Positions 24,481-38,210 of a DNA stretch of 64,000 nt are shown piece by piece. Position 1 is the first letter of the stretch, and each line of letters opens with the position of its first letter. The notes under the pieces are model-generated. The model was given only the letters and a program-made list of their open reading frames with translations, was not told the DNA's origin and did not search any database. The stretch is taken from the NCBI GenBank assembly GCA_013397435.1, contig VZRG01000192.1, forward strand, positions 188,441 to 252,440, given 5' to 3'. The position numbers and the translations under genes were made by a program. The DNA comes from Erythrocercus mccallii. Taxonomy: Eukaryota; Chordata; Aves; Passeriformes; Dicruridae.

Positions 24481-24760
24481 AAAATGAGGTCCTCCAGAGG
24501 CTAAAGGTGGATTCTACTCCACTGTGTTGCAGGGGATATAGCTGCTTCACCATGGTCTGCACCACAGACTACAGAGGGATCTCTGCTATGATGCCTGGAG
24601 CATCTCTTACCGCTTTTCCTCACTGAACTTGGAGTCTGCAGAGCTGTTTCTCTCACATATCCTCATCCCTCTCTTCCAGGTGCTGTTGGGCTGCAGTGTT
24701 TTTCCCCTTCTCAAATACCTTTTCCCAGAGGCTCTGCCACTGTTGCTGATGGGCTCAGCT

Positions 24761-24816
24761 GTGGCCAGTGGCGCTGGCTCCATTGGCTGTGGCCAGTGGC
24801 AGTGACTCCATTGGAT
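24761..24816 (-). promoter_or_regulatory. 28-bp tandem duplication carrying a CCAAT box
   Basis: gtggccagtggc, eight variable bases and ccattgg occur twice with an exact 28-base period. Each copy holds ATTGG on the plus strand (24782-24786, 24810-24814), that is CCAAT in LTR sense, upstream of the presumed TATA. Duplicated U3 elements of this kind often act as enhancer or promoter modules in LTRs. Confidence 0.6.
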
Positions 24817-24900
24817 GTAGAAAAAGCTTCTGGGAACATCCTGTAGGATCCTATAGGCAAAAGTCAGATGGCATTCTGAGTGACAGACTATTGCCTTAAT

Positions 24901-25230
24901 TTGGGCCTGTTTAATCTAAAGTAGAGAAGATGGAGTAAAGATATGTTGAAAGTTTTCAAATATTTAGAAGACTGATGCAAATGGCAAAGAATTCTTTTTT
25001 TAACATGCCCGTGTAGTAGAAATAATGAACTTATATTGCACAGATTAGATGTTAGGAAAACTTTTCTAACAGTAAGGATACTGATGAGTTTTTGTAGACT
25101 GATGGAAAATTTATGTCGTTCATAGGCACTTTGGATGAGTTTTCACTGCTATGCTGGATATCTGTCAATAATGGACTTTTGGAACTACTGTGGATTTGTG
25201 GGTGTATTGTGAACTGGATCAGGCATCCTT
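24901..25230 (+). mobile_element. old CR1 LINE 3' fragment
   Basis: gggcctgtttaatctaaag, a tttcaaatatttagaag segment and agatgttaggaaaacttttc with aacagtaagga follow the order of a CR1 C-terminal coding block. The first 200 bases are clear and the last 120 are uncertain. It has many stops and no terminal repeat. It begins about 30 bases after the long LTR. Confidence 0.55.
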
Positions 25231-28200
25231 TGCAGGCCTATGGTGGTTCTGTGAAGTTAAATGCCTTGTGGAGCCCAGTTAGCTGCAAGGAAAATTATTT
25301 CTCTATCATCAGATGAAAAGCTTTAAGAAATAGCAAACAAAAATCAAAATACCTATCAGTGAGATGAGGAGTCCATGAGAACACATTTAAAGACAGCAAA
25401 GAGAAGTACTAAGATTTGGTTATAATGGCATCGATTATTGTTTTGTATTGTAATAGGAGAGTAATTTGTGGAGAACAAAGTATGAATTTATGTTGCTGGA
25501 GCACCCTTTACCCCCTTTCTGGAGGTGGGATTCTCAAAGAGATAATACCAAGATACTGAAAAGAGCTTACAGTGCTTCCAGAAGATTAAAACCTAGATGA
25601 ATTACAAGAAACAACATGTGGATGAAGAAATTGGTCGAATTGGATAGTGGGAGGATGAGCTCATTTACAGAACAGCTATCAACCAATGAATCTATCTTCT
25701 TGGCTGTGTGTTACTGTCTGGCAGTGTTTGGTAGGCCTTTTGGCAAAAGCAAGCTTTGAGATGGGATGAAATCCAAGTTTAATAGCTCTTGGAGTTAAAC
25801 ATACTCTAATCTTATTAAATTATTAGGGAAATTTCAGGAAATTTTAGAGGGACAGGGGAAGGAGCAAGGGGTAAGGCTCAGTAGCTGGATGAGTTTCTTA
25901 AGAAACCTGTTTCTACTGCAAAAAAGGAAGGAGGGGTGAAGAGCAAATTCCTCCTTCTGCTGGCTGCAATGGCAGTACGCTCATGTTGGACACTGAGAGG
26001 CTTAGATGTGCCCAAGCAGAGTGTGTCCTCCTTGGGCATCCAGTTTGTTTAGAGGGGGAGGCTGGGTTGTGCCCTGGTCAAGGTTAATCTGCCTTCTTTC
26101 CAATGCACAATTAAAGAATCCAATGGCTTCAATGCTGGAGATGACTCTCAGAGCCCTTAGGTTTCAGAACTGATTCTCACTGATTTCACATTTAGCCATA
26201 ATGAAATAATTCACTGTACTTTTTGGTTTGTTGGGGTTTTTTTTTCCATCTTTCTAAAATAAAATTTGTTTGCTTATTACAGAAAGATTTTGAGGATTGG
26301 TAAACTACATGTAGGGTTTGAAATTTAAGTCCTGGTCATTGTTGTCATTAAAACTATGAAAATCTATATCTAAGTATTATATAACAAACAATAATTTGGT
26401 GAAACGTTTCAGGAATATATGTGGGGAATAGAATTTTTCTTTCTACTTTTAGAATTAGCTTTATTTGCATTTCATTTTATTTGTGCTTTTCTCTGGGCTA
26501 TTTAAAAATCCTTGGGAGTTAAACATGACAGGTTGTATGTGTGCATTGGAATATGATTTACCACATTTTTCCCATGCCATGAGTATATGAATTCCTGTTT
26601 ACATAAGAAAATATTTGAACATAAAAAGCTATAATTTGGAATCAGATTGTGCAGGATGAATCATGAGACAAAATCTCATTAGAGATCCAAAAACATATTC
26701 TGGTATTCCTGCCAGAGTGTTTTCATAAAACATGTTATTCTTAAAAGGAATTGCTCATAAGGTAATAAATAAAAATCATCATAATAAAAGGCAACTAAAA
26801 GTTGCAATTCAATTTTACAAAATGTATATGTTACGTGAAAAAAGAAATATACCTTTGCCCTCATATAGATTACTTTTCCAAAGCCTCTGAATCACAGTTA
26901 AAGAAAAAACTTCTATTTTGGTGTCTCACTTTTTTTGTTGATTTAAAATAAATAGAATTATTGGATAGTGGAATAAAGTAATCTACAATCTGCATGCTGG
27001 TTTTTTTTCATTTTATTTAAAAGTCAAAGCTATCCAGATTGCCAGGTCCCTTAAGGTCAGTGTGAACATCATGGGCTACAAGTTATCAGCTTGGGTTTTT
27101 TTCTTACATTGTACTCCCATCCTAAAAGCATCAGCCTGTCTTCAGCTGCCAGCCAGTTTCTTTGGGAAATGCTGCTCAAAGTTTCCACTCCCTTGTTAGT
27201 CTCATCAGGATCACAAGTGAGGTACAAGATAATGAGTCTATCACGGGCCCCCAGGAAAACACTGCAGAAGGACCCTCATAAGTCTGTGATGGGACTCTTG
27301 CTAAAACTGAAATGCGCCAAAAACGAATGTGGCTATTTTTCTGAGAAAAAGAAATACTTCTTTCTTTTCCTATCCCTTCAGAATGAAGTAAGGGATGCCC
27401 CATTTAAAATGTGTTTTATGTACAAAATACAAAAAATGACTGCAGCTTTAAAAATTGTACAACATTAAAATATAAAATAGTAAGTCTGTGGTAGTTTTGA
27501 GTTGATAGAAGCGTGATAGAAATGGTAACTCCAAAATTTTCTGTCTTGAATTTCTCAAAGAGCTAGATGTAATCAGCTCTGTGAGGGTTCAATACCTCTG
27601 AGGGTGTCTAGCACCTCGCAGAAAATGGCTTAAATAATTAACGAGATGGCAAGGTTGAGTATATCTTGAAAAAGCAAAAAGGTTTTCATAAAAGAAGAAA
27701 GCAATACAAAAATAAAAGAACAAAGCTGAACACAATGTAGGGATAGGTCCCACACATCTGCTACAACACCCCAAAAATGCACTGAGAAGCCTCGTGCTCT
27801 CCCTTAAGTATTGAACGATTTAGGTAGGTTTTTTGGCAAACAGCCCAATAGAGAACAGCTACTTACCTGAGGAACAGATAAAGAGACTTATCAGTGTTTT
27901 TGTCTGGGCACTGAGCCAATTACTGTCAAGAGAGCAAAGAAACATCTAGTGTTCTTCCCTTAAAAGGTTTTGGGGTGAGTCTTAAACCTTTCCCTATATG
28001 GAAACACCTGCTTGGGTGTGGGGTGTTTTACTACATTTGTGGGATTTGCTGTTGAAGTTATCTGAAAGAATAGTTCCCTGTAACTGAACCTATACTAGAG
28101 CCTCAGTTTATATATAAGATTTGATGAATCTTCCAGTTAAAAATATTAATGCTTTTAAAAATTTGTCAAAACATTCAAATTTACATTTTAAAATCTGTTT

Positions 28201-28645
28201 TTTAAATTTTAAGCTAATATCCATTTGACACTATTGGACAGTTTATATTTTAAAATAAAAAATAATCTCAAAGTTGAGTATTTCTTTTAAAAAATTTATA
28301 GTCCCAGTTAGGATACACAGGCTCGTTTCTTGCTTGTGGGAAAAGCTTAATGCTTCAATTTTTCAGTTCAACTTTTTGAGATCATAAACATTCCAGAAAT
28401 ACAGGAAATCTGTTTTCCACTCCTGCATGCAGAGGCACAAACCTGTGGCCGCACAACGCATTATTTATTGGAAAAAAAGGCACTATATTAGTATAGTATT
28501 GTTTTACTAATGTATCTGCAAATACCTTCATGATATTAAGGAGTTAACTGTTAGTATGTAAGAGTTAGGAGCTAAGAAAAAACTGCTTAGCAAACACGCT
28601 TGGTGATCAACTTAATGCCAATCCCTACTGTTCACCTTTCTGTAG

Positions 28646-28851
28646 GGGTGCTGCATATGCAGGACATTGGAAAGTTCTTAAACCTAAACCTAAGTGAGCC
28701 TGAAAGTCCTTTCAATTTCTCTTGCACCATTTGTTTGTGTAGGTATGTTGGGAATTGGAGGGTGGTGTTGACCTTCAGCTCTATTATTTTCATTGCACTG
28801 TCCATGACCATATGTCCCCCAAATGATTTTGGATCTACTGGCTTACTTCAG
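28646..28851 (+). other. exon-like block, weak candidate
   Basis: A polypyrimidine-led acceptor (ttcacctttctgtag) precedes 206 bases open in one frame, ending at a consensus donor, CAG|GTAAGT (28849-28856). The 110-codon frame 28600-28932 contains it. The translation has a hydrophobic run (residues 57-69) but no family I recognise. A second block with an acceptor-like site at 29140 and donor GTACGT at 29414 does not continue its reading phase. It could be a lncRNA exon or chance. Confidence 0.15.
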
Positions 28852-31800
28852 GTAAGTTTGCTAGAGGAGTTAGGTAGCAGAAACGGCAGAGATCTTGTCA
28901 GTGCCCCTACACAGGAAAGGGCACTGTTGTGAGTTTCTATAGTGCACATAAGAAAATTCACAGGGTACAGAAGCCACCAGAATCACTAAAATTGCAGGGA
29001 AAATAAGGAATTGGAGTTTACATCTTCCCAAGCCACTATTTGAATTTTACACAAGAAAAGAAAAGTGTAGAAATTATCTCTAGTACTCATAAGATACTTT
29101 TTTCAACCAACCTGTCCTTATCATTTTTTTTCTCCCTAAGTATAAAACCTGTTTGCAAGCAGGCCTATTCTGAAGTAAAATCTTCCAGTGACCTGGAAAG
29201 AAAGGGGATGTCACATAGGGAATATAGTGGAAAAACTGATGTAGCAAAGTGCTGTGTGTTGGGAAGGTGGCTGTTTAGAGAGCACAGCCGAGGGCTGACC
29301 ATCATTCAGCATAGCAGACTGCTGTGGGACACTCAGCTGGCTAAAAGTATCTTCATGCCAGCAGGCAGCCTAGAGCTGAATAACTGGCCTGGGAATGGCT
29401 GTATCCGCTTTAGGTACGTGTTCTTCATTTCAGACATTGTATTATGAAGCCAGAGGGAGTGCTTCAGGCAGAATATATAAATTAACTGGTTACTGAACTG
29501 TGTAGGAGGGACTGAAGTCCTGAAAAGGGAAGCTTACAATAAAAACTGTCTGTGTGCTGCAGAAAGGCATTCAAGCTGCCCAGGTCAAACCTCACATAGT
29601 ATTTCCAGCAGATGAAAGTAGTGGCCTAGAACAGTTCAGGAGACTGAACTGGTGAAAACAGAATCTTGGCTCACCACACTGTTTTTCAACAATTGCATTA
29701 ACATAATATTTCCAGCAGACATGGGTGGAAGATTCAGGATGTGAATAGAAAGACACTCTCTAACTCTCCCAGAGTTTGGTAGTAGAGTTTGGCTGTAAGT
29801 CCTTTATAAAAGCAATTTTGTAGAACTCAAATCCTGTTCAAGCTATCAAGTGTCCTCCAAAATTTAGAGGTATCTGGATCAAGCCTTCTCGCTATGGTCC
29901 ATCTCTAATTTGCACAAAGTATTCTAAACTTCTAAATCCCCTTTCTGTCTTATTTTTCCTTCCTGACTGTATTTTGACTCTATTTCCTTTCTTATTCTTG
30001 TCTGTTTAAAAATGTCAGTCGGGGTTTTACCAGGGAACTTTATTCTTTGGAATGCATAAAGTTTTGCTTATCTGGTCTTCTTTCTCCATGTCCCCTCCCC
30101 ACCTCCTCGTTCCCACTTCCCCCTTCCCAATCCGTTCAACAAATTTATTTTGTTCTGCAACTGCAGTTCCAAGGAATAAGCAGCAGTAGCTTTTAGTCAC
30201 ATTACAATATCTACTCATAACTAGATATAGTGAAATATAGCTTGTGCGCTACACTACCAAGAAGTTTGGGTGTTTTTTAATTTCTAAACATCTAAGTGCA
30301 TTCATGTTGCAATTGGAGTAATTTTGAACTGTTTCTCCTACATTTTTTTAGTTCCAATTACAATATGGAATTATATATGGATACATACGGATGACAGAAA
30401 AAATGCTATGACAAAAATATTCTAAAGCAGAATCCACTGTAAGTGGAATTTTCAACAGTATTTAGTAGCTCACCTTTGCATGTGTACAGAATGTATGTTT
30501 ATAATGGAGCTTAGTTCATTAATTTATGATTTTACTATTTATAAAAGCAATGAGTCACCTCATTTAGAAAAATACTAATCTATTTAATCTAATACATAGT
30601 TTTTAGCAGCAGTCTAAGCAGTGTGAAGATACAGGTCAATAGGAATATCAGATGATACATTTTTACACTTTTACACAATGGCTCTGAACACAAAAAGTGA
30701 TAGAGAAACATGTATAGCCTCTTTCAGGATTATCTACAGGGAACAAAAGGTGTGTCTGAACAAGCCTAGCTTCACAGGCACAACTGTAGCAATATAGAAG
30801 TAAAACTAGTTTAAAGTTGCTTTTATTTAGCCATACAACAGTGACAAATTCAATATTAATATATCAATGTATATCTGTATGTGGAATGGACTCTTTCTCC
30901 TGGAAAAAAGGAAGAAAAACTTTTAAGGAAGAGTACATTTTGTCAAGATATTGAGGTAGATATATTTATTTATTTAAATTTAAATTCAAATACACCATCT
31001 TTGATTCTAGGTGCCAGAAAAGTTTAAAGTATGTTCTTTGCCATGAATAAAGTGGTGACTGTTTAAACATAAAGAAATAAAAAAAAAAATTTAAAAAGTC
31101 TGAGAAGGGGAAGAATGAAGAAAAATATGCATCTTTGTGATCTTAATATCATTTTTTCTGCTTGTAAAAACATTTATCATTATAGGCCTTACTAGCATAG
31201 AGATTATGATTATGCTCATACAATACTTAACAGTCATCACAATTTGCTTGGAGTCTTCCAGGTTCAGTGGAGTAAAGTATGTGTGTAAAGCTTTCCTTTG
31301 CTAACAGAGGATATTAATAAGTTTGCATATTCAATTACTCAAGTGGTAGGAAGTTGCATTCTGTAAGGCTGTCAGCATGAACTCGGGTCAGTGCCTTATG
31401 TATCTATGTTGAAAAAGATTTACTCAATTGCACAGTTCTGTGCTTCTCTTCTTCTGCATAACCTTTTCAACATTTATTGAAAGATACTATTCTTGGAGTT
31501 TCCAATTAATCACATTTAATACTTTTTGTTGTTGTTCAAAGTAATTTCATGCATTCAGACTGTGCTTCAAACACTGCATTGTTAATTTCCTCAAAAGTGA
31601 ATTTTTAAAAAATTATTCTCATCAGTGCATTTTCAAATTTTGTCAAGGATTCTTTCCTCACCATATCAGTGAAACAAGGAGTTTGCATTCTGGAAACCAA
31701 TGTGCAGAGAAATTAAGCTAAATGTATCCAATCATTTTTGGGAAATCTAAGAGGTCTAGGACCTGATTTCTTTTACAATACCATGAATTAGCTTGATCAA

Positions 31801-34274
31801 CACAGAATGGCTGCAGTCACATCTGAGCAGCATGTATGTAATTCAAGCATCAACTTTCAAAATAGGCATCCAGAAATTGAGTTAAACAGAACTTGTGACT
31901 ATCTCTGACAAGTTACATATAAAAAGCTTACATGATAATTTGAGTGTCTTTTCATGGAAATAAGAAAGCCTTGGAGCTATAGCAAGAAACATTACTAAAC
32001 TTGTATCTTGTCAAATATGACTTAAACAATTTATTTCTGCTTCTCCCTAAAAATTGCACTCTTGGAAATAGTCAAACCCATTTTATTGAAATTAGGGATA
32101 ACATATAATTCAGTCCACAAAAGAAAACAGTAAACAATTCAGGCAATAATAATTTTTCAGTGTCAGAAGTGAAGAAAAGTGGAATTATGTAAAAGGTTTC
32201 AGTGAAGAGTTGTTAGCAGGAAGCTGATTACAATGCCTGCAACAATAGACATCTCAGAAGTCACCTATCTCAATAGCAATAATGAGAATAAAAAGATCAG
32301 TAAATTATACTGCAAATACAAAAAGAGATAGAAGGGATGCTATACTTCCTTCTTTCCCCTGTGTTCAGACAGGAATGCCTAGATTGACTATTGAGACAGA
32401 TCCTGCCTTTTTGTGTAGGCCTGCAAAGCTTCTCCACCAGTGGATAATTGATCTGCTCACAGGGATTACAGCATTATACACAGAGCCATTGGTGAATGGC
32501 AGGTCAACAAGTTGATTCCCTGAAGGCTACTCAAACTAAAAGTTTGCTTCAGGTCTGAGAAGTTTGCTAGAAGGAAAATATTGTGGGAAAACACTACATT
32601 TATTTACTTCCTTTCACTTTCATATCACACAGTCTTCATTCCCAAATATAGTTGCACTGAGCTTCAAGGGTTGGCAAATAGAAACAAAATGCCAAACCCC
32701 AAATAAAGGTGTATGTTTTCTTCTTCATATTTCACCTGTCATTGACAAGACTTCCAGGCTGACACACTTGTACAGAGCCACATGCTATGGAAAGGTAGGT
32801 AGTAAATCCAGCTGTGGGTAGGAAGATTCAAATATGCTTTATCCTCCCTTTCCTGCTTAGAAATTTGGAGAGCCAAAAGCAATGAAAAACAACATTAAGT
32901 CAGGTTTGCCTCTTCCATCTGCAATCAAAGCTCACCTGTGAAGTGGACTTGATGCTGCTTTAATTCTTGGGCTTAAGTAGTTTAATTGACTATTACAGAA
33001 AACTAGAAGGAGGAAGGGAGACATTCCTGTTGCCTAGACTTTTGTTTCAGTGGGGAAATTGAGCTGATTAACTTGCTGGCTTCCCATTTCACACCCCTCG
33101 GCAGACATTCAAACAGCAAGGACACAGTTGGGTCTGCTTTGGCAATGTTCTCCATGTCTCTTTGTGTGTTTAGTTACAAACTTCATTGAAAACCTGCTGT
33201 CAACAGTAGTTTACCATGCAACACTGAATTTCTAATACAAAGACAGCTTTGGAAGGAAAGCCACATTTTTCTTCTATGGACAAGGTAGCCTTTGGGTACA
33301 AAAGGGCTGGAATTCTAAAAGGCTAGAAATTGAGGATAGTGACATCCTTAGAAAAGACTGCCTAGGAACAAACTAATGTATGTTCCTGATCCAAAGGGGA
33401 AAAAAAAATGTAACTAAAATGTCATTTGGAGAAAAAATTGTTTTGGCTTGCTAAGTAGAGGGATCTAAGAATCAGATTGTTTTACTTAAAAGATTTAGCT
33501 CAAAGGTAGGATTACTTTTATTGCCTAAAGTCCTGAACTAGAAAGCCTTTAACAATATGAAGAACTTCAAGCATGTAATGTCAAGGTTCTAATTACTTCT
33601 TACAAATTAAGCTAAGTTCCCTAGGCAAATAAGTAAAAAACAAAACAAATTCCACAAAAGAGAATAACCCTTCATTCTTTTATTTTTCTTGGTCTTCTTT
33701 CAATCCAATGTGATCGCATCTGTTATCATGACTTTGCATTTGTTACAAATTTTGAAAGAATTTTCCTAGAAGTCTCAAAAATTATAATGCCATGGGGTTA
33801 GAATTCTTGATGTTGCCTAAATTCTTGGAGTTCCTCCATTTTCTAATTTTTTAAAGGAGTATTTAATGTGAAAGGAGGCACAAGAGGAGCATCCTGTTCC
33901 AAGCATTGAAGAATAACAAAACAGTAGTTCTCTTTGCTATAGGTACCTCATACAAGTAGCACTCTGTTGTTTTGCAGTGATAACCCAAAAAAACACAGCT
34001 GAAAGTTGCTTTGTTGTGTAATCTGCTATGTGGGACACTTTGTACAAAATATAGTTACAGAGGTGGAGCCTTCAGATTCAGCTTGGTTCTGCAGTGCTAG
34101 ACAGCAGTTTGCTAGAGCCTGTCAGAAAATGGAGAAGCTTATTTAATTGAGTTTGAAACCACTGTCACATCCCTGGATATTTCTAGGCTTACACTCCTGG
34201 GAGGGCGTAGTAACTGCCTGGAGGTTCTCAACAGCAGCTAACACACTCTGCCTCCAAAGTTGTCCAGTAAGGTT

Positions 34275-34299
34275 TTTATCCTCCAAAAAGGAGGATAAA
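34275..34299. repeat. perfect inverted repeat, 10-bp arms
   Basis: tttatcctcc and ggaggataaa around a five-A loop. It has no neighbouring gene and no run of T that would suggest a transcription signal. Confidence 0.6.
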
Positions 34300-37200
34300 G
34301 CTTCTGTGAAGCTAAGACATTATTTCTGAGTTGAGGTATCACAACATAACTCACCCCAGCCAGGTTTGAGGTTCAGCTGCAGGTGTAGGTGTGGAATGTG
34401 TTGCAAGTGTGTCTCACTGTGAAGGTCTGAATATATAATGGCCCCAAAAATAACTTTTTCCTTTCTAAATTAAATGTATGCTTTCTTCTTACAGAGCAAA
34501 TGCAACAACCTAAGATTAATGAGAAGCTTTTCACAAGCAGTAATATAATTCTGAAGTTCTAACCATTAAGTATAATCATGAAGGAATGTCTGACTAAATA
34601 AACAAATAACATCTATGATTTTATAGGCCTGACTCTGCATGTTTTAGTGGGTTTTGGCAGGTGTAAGATTACCTGTGACCATGATAAATGGTGATTAAAA
34701 AAATAATTAGAAATAAAAATAAGTAGGGCATGTGGGCATTATGTCACCTTCATTTAATGCTCTCAGAAAAGAGGAAAGTATGTCAGGCTTCTGAGGACTT
34801 TGTAAAATCTCTTTTCAACTGTGTCATGCGACATAGAAAGTTAAAACGTAGGAGGAAAACCCCACAGAATGTGGGATTTATTTGAAAGCCTTATCACAAA
34901 GTTCGAAGCTAAAAATGCATAGTCTACCCTAAACCTGGAGGTTTCCTTCCCAATATTTGATTTTCATTATAGATGTTATTTTTTTATCTGTATTCACTTC
35001 TAATGCTTTTCAATACACAGTCACAATAGTTGGGTGCTATAAGTTTGATCCTGCTGTGCATGCTACTGAATGTGTTTATCTACTGTGATAAGGAAACCTA
35101 ACAAAGCTGTCAGGACACTGATATATGGTAGTGATCAGCTTAATATTTTCATTTTCTTTGCACATGGGAAGACACTGCCTGCACAAAATCAGCTGCTTGC
35201 AAATTAATTCCTGCCTGCACCCTTTTGCCTAGGGCATAACTATCCCTCCCACCCCTAACCTCAACCCAAAAGATTTCTTGTAAAGCAGATTCAGTTGCAG
35301 TGTGACTCCTGCTTTTCCAGTCCCACTGTGGTCATCTGAGAATCAGGAAGTGAGGGAACACATGGTTAGAGAAGAGGAGCAAATAGATACACCTGCCCTG
35401 ACGGTGTTGTGTGAGCTTTTGAAAACCATGTCAACTACTTGTTCTTCCCCAAGCTTGAGGGGAAAGTGAATGGGCAGTATTCACAATCTATATGCTGAAC
35501 CCAAACTGGGCTGTTTTAGAAAAGAAGTTGAGAAGTTGTACAAAACCATCAAAATGAAGCCATGTTCCCCTTGGAAAGTTTTCTTTACACTTGGAGTAGA
35601 AGGTAATTGGGCATTTTGCATGGCTAAGAGGCTAGGTTTATGCTTGTAGGGTGTTCTTCTAACAGTGTATATTCGTGGGGTTTAATTCATGTTTTGTGAC
35701 TAGATGTTGGTTTAAACAGAGACTCCAGAATATTTAACTGTCAAAAGAACCTACATTTGCAAAGTTACTTAGGGATGATCAGTTCTGGATGGATATTACT
35801 GACCATAAGTGCAAGAAGAACTGGTAGAAAGAGTTCAAGTTTCCTCAGTACTCTCATAAATGAAAGACTATTGTGTTGGTGAGGGGCTGTGTGAGGACCT
35901 AGGAGTTTCTCATAATAGAGATGAGGAAAAACAGTCAATTCTTTCTATTCATAACTTTTCCCTTGAACTTTAATTAAAGTTAAAGTGAGACCCTATATTC
36001 AGCAACTCTTACTTCAGAGTCATCAAGAAAAAGCACACAGTCTCTTTCAATCATTCCTTAACTGTTTCACTATTCTATACTTTGGGTCTCTGTAAGAAAT
36101 TACTTGGTATCCATTTGTGCTCTATCAGAACTCATAGTTCAAGGTTTTAAAAAACAATTCACCTGGCCAAGTGCAGATTGCAAAGTGTTATGTAATGCTC
36201 CAGTGATGTAGTAGTGGGATTTTTCCAGCATTGATGAATGGGTCATTGTTAACATTTGGGGGGCAATTTGCAGCAACTCTTGAATAGTTGGGTTATAACA
36301 TTAGCAGTACTACCTCAGCAAGCTATCTTGATATTTCATGAGTTCAGCTGATTTTTTAAGTTGAACATCTACTCAGGTTGTAAGCTTTTCCTTCATAATT
36401 TTCATTCCATGAATCACTGAAACAAGCCCCAACTTGGTATGAATGTTCTACCTGCCACTTGCTTACAAAGACATAATTGGCACTCTTTCAGCAGTTAAGC
36501 TCAAGGGTTTAGCTGGAACATTTCACCACACTCAACAAAAGCCACCTGGCTTCCAAGTTTCAAAACTTATTAGCCAGTGATTTTGCAAGGTCCTGAGTAA
36601 GTACGAATTATCTAGCTCCACTATAGCCTCTAATGGTTCCTTGATCTGCCAGCTATAGCAGTCTGTGTAAGTTTCTGGACTTTTCAATTTTCTTTATGAA
36701 AATTTTATTCTTAAGTGAGTGGCTCTTCAGTTTGACTTTATAAAAATGTCCTGGTTCAATTAAGCTTTATTTTACCTGTCATAACTGATATCTCAGTTTA
36801 CAAGCTCTATCCTAAGTCAGAAGACCTTTGACTAATCATTCCAATTCTCATTTCTCCTCTTTGGTGGGTACTTTTTCAATTAGGCAGAAATAAAGTGAAA
36901 GAAAGTTTTTCACTCATCTTCAAATCCATTTTTTTTCCTGCAAGGAACTTAGCCACCTGCAGATTTTCCTTTTACATTCAAGAAAAACAAATGTGAGATG
37001 AACAAAAGACCACATGAATTGTAGCTGTGAAAATAACAGCAGTGAAAGTCAAGCTAAATTACTACGTTTTCTACTTGTTTGAACAACCATGGTTTGCCTA
37101 CACTGGACTACTTTTCTTTTTTCTCTAATTGCCTTCAGTTACCTGAATGCCAATTTACTCAAGGCAATTAACACATCTCTAAAAGTTAGTTTGGATAGAT

Positions 37201-38192
37201 ATATTTCAGCATAAGAATTCTTGTGTTCCAATTTCTTGGAAATATCTAGTCTAGCTTGAAGATAAAATATTTTTTTATAAAGGAGTTGATAGGCAGTAAG
37301 TTAAAACCTCCATGAAGAAAAATAGGTTAAAAACCCCCAAAAGCTCAGCCCCTTGAGCATGTCTCATTTTAGACAAAGAGTTTGTAGTTGGAGTGGTGGA
37401 GAAAGAAAGCACAAAATTAATAAAAGTCACTGAAATGTAGCTGTAGTTAGATATAAAAACCTGGTTGTATTTGGTATAGTGTTGTATAAGCTTATGAAGA
37501 GGAACTATGATTGGTGAATACAAAGGTCTTTGATATCAGTTCAGTGCTATTGAGACTTTTGAAAGGAGATCTATCTGCCTGTTTGCTAGGGCTAGAGTCT
37601 GTCCTGTAGAGTGCAAACCCAAGATGATTTGTGAAACAAGACAAGAAATAAAAATGTTTGGTTTTATTAAAATACAATTGGCAAGGTAAGATTATTCCAT
37701 ACAGAAGTAACATGTTTCATATTTAAGGAAACTGGAGAGTGACAATTCAAGGCTAAACTATGGAACTTAACTTTTCTTTACAAAAGCAGATTAAAAGCAG
37801 CAAATGGCTTAGCCAGTAAACCACAGTTACTTGCTCCAGAAAGGGGAATTGAATAGAATTTAAGCAAGTTAACCACAGCCTTGGACACCTGATCATAGTT
37901 CCAAAACAGAATCATCGACTTGTGATCAATGGAGCACCCTTCAAACCCTGGCTGATCTACCCCTGAAAATGCTAGCTGAAAAAAGTCCTCTTATATTTTC
38001 AAACAGAGAAACTGAACATGCACAGTAGAAGATAGGCCTATGGGCAGTTTTTTGTGCCCTTTAGAGGAAGTATGCCTGCAATTCCTTTGCTCTGGATACC
38101 AGTTGACACAAGCTACTGGTTCCATCCATGCTGTCTGTATGTTAAAGGCTTTTTGGACTTCGGCTTCTTTTATGATATCTAAATTTCTGTGA

Positions 38193-38210
38193 TTTTTTTT
38201 TTTTTTTTTT
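38193..38210 (+). repeat. T18 homopolymer
   Basis: The longest single-base run in the window. As poly(A) on the minus strand it could be the tail of a retrocopy, but sequence at 38211 and above shows no recognisable transcript. Confidence 0.85.

Larger units (their letters stand above)
23852..24870 (-). mobile_element. long avian ERV LTR, about 1.0 kb
   Basis: On the minus strand I recognise a long LTR type common in birds, probably of the ERVL class. It has two CCAAT boxes, a weakened TATA (AGGTATTTGA, 24711-24720), the CAGACTCC...CTCCAGGCAT block and the GCAGACCATGGTGAAGCAG block. Then come repeated roughly 46-53 base units, two AATAAA signals (24017-24022, 24026-24031), and an end in CCCGACCACA at 23852. 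The U3 start near 24870 is diverged or truncated and I could not match a target-site duplication. No retroviral genes flank it, so it is probably a solo LTR. The 111- and 98-codon plus frames at 24152-24626 are antisense to the LTR and carry no domain. Confidence 0.7.

Noticed and set aside
24152..24626. Two overlapping plus ORFs of 111 and 98 codons
   Set aside because: They lie antisense within the long LTR and follow its repeated units.
28646..29413. A two-exon protein joining 28851 to 29141
   Set aside because: The first block ends on a codon boundary and the second begins at the third codon position, so the frame breaks.
34890..34920. tRNA B-box-like string gttcgaagc
   Set aside because: No A box or cloverleaf-compatible arms upstream.
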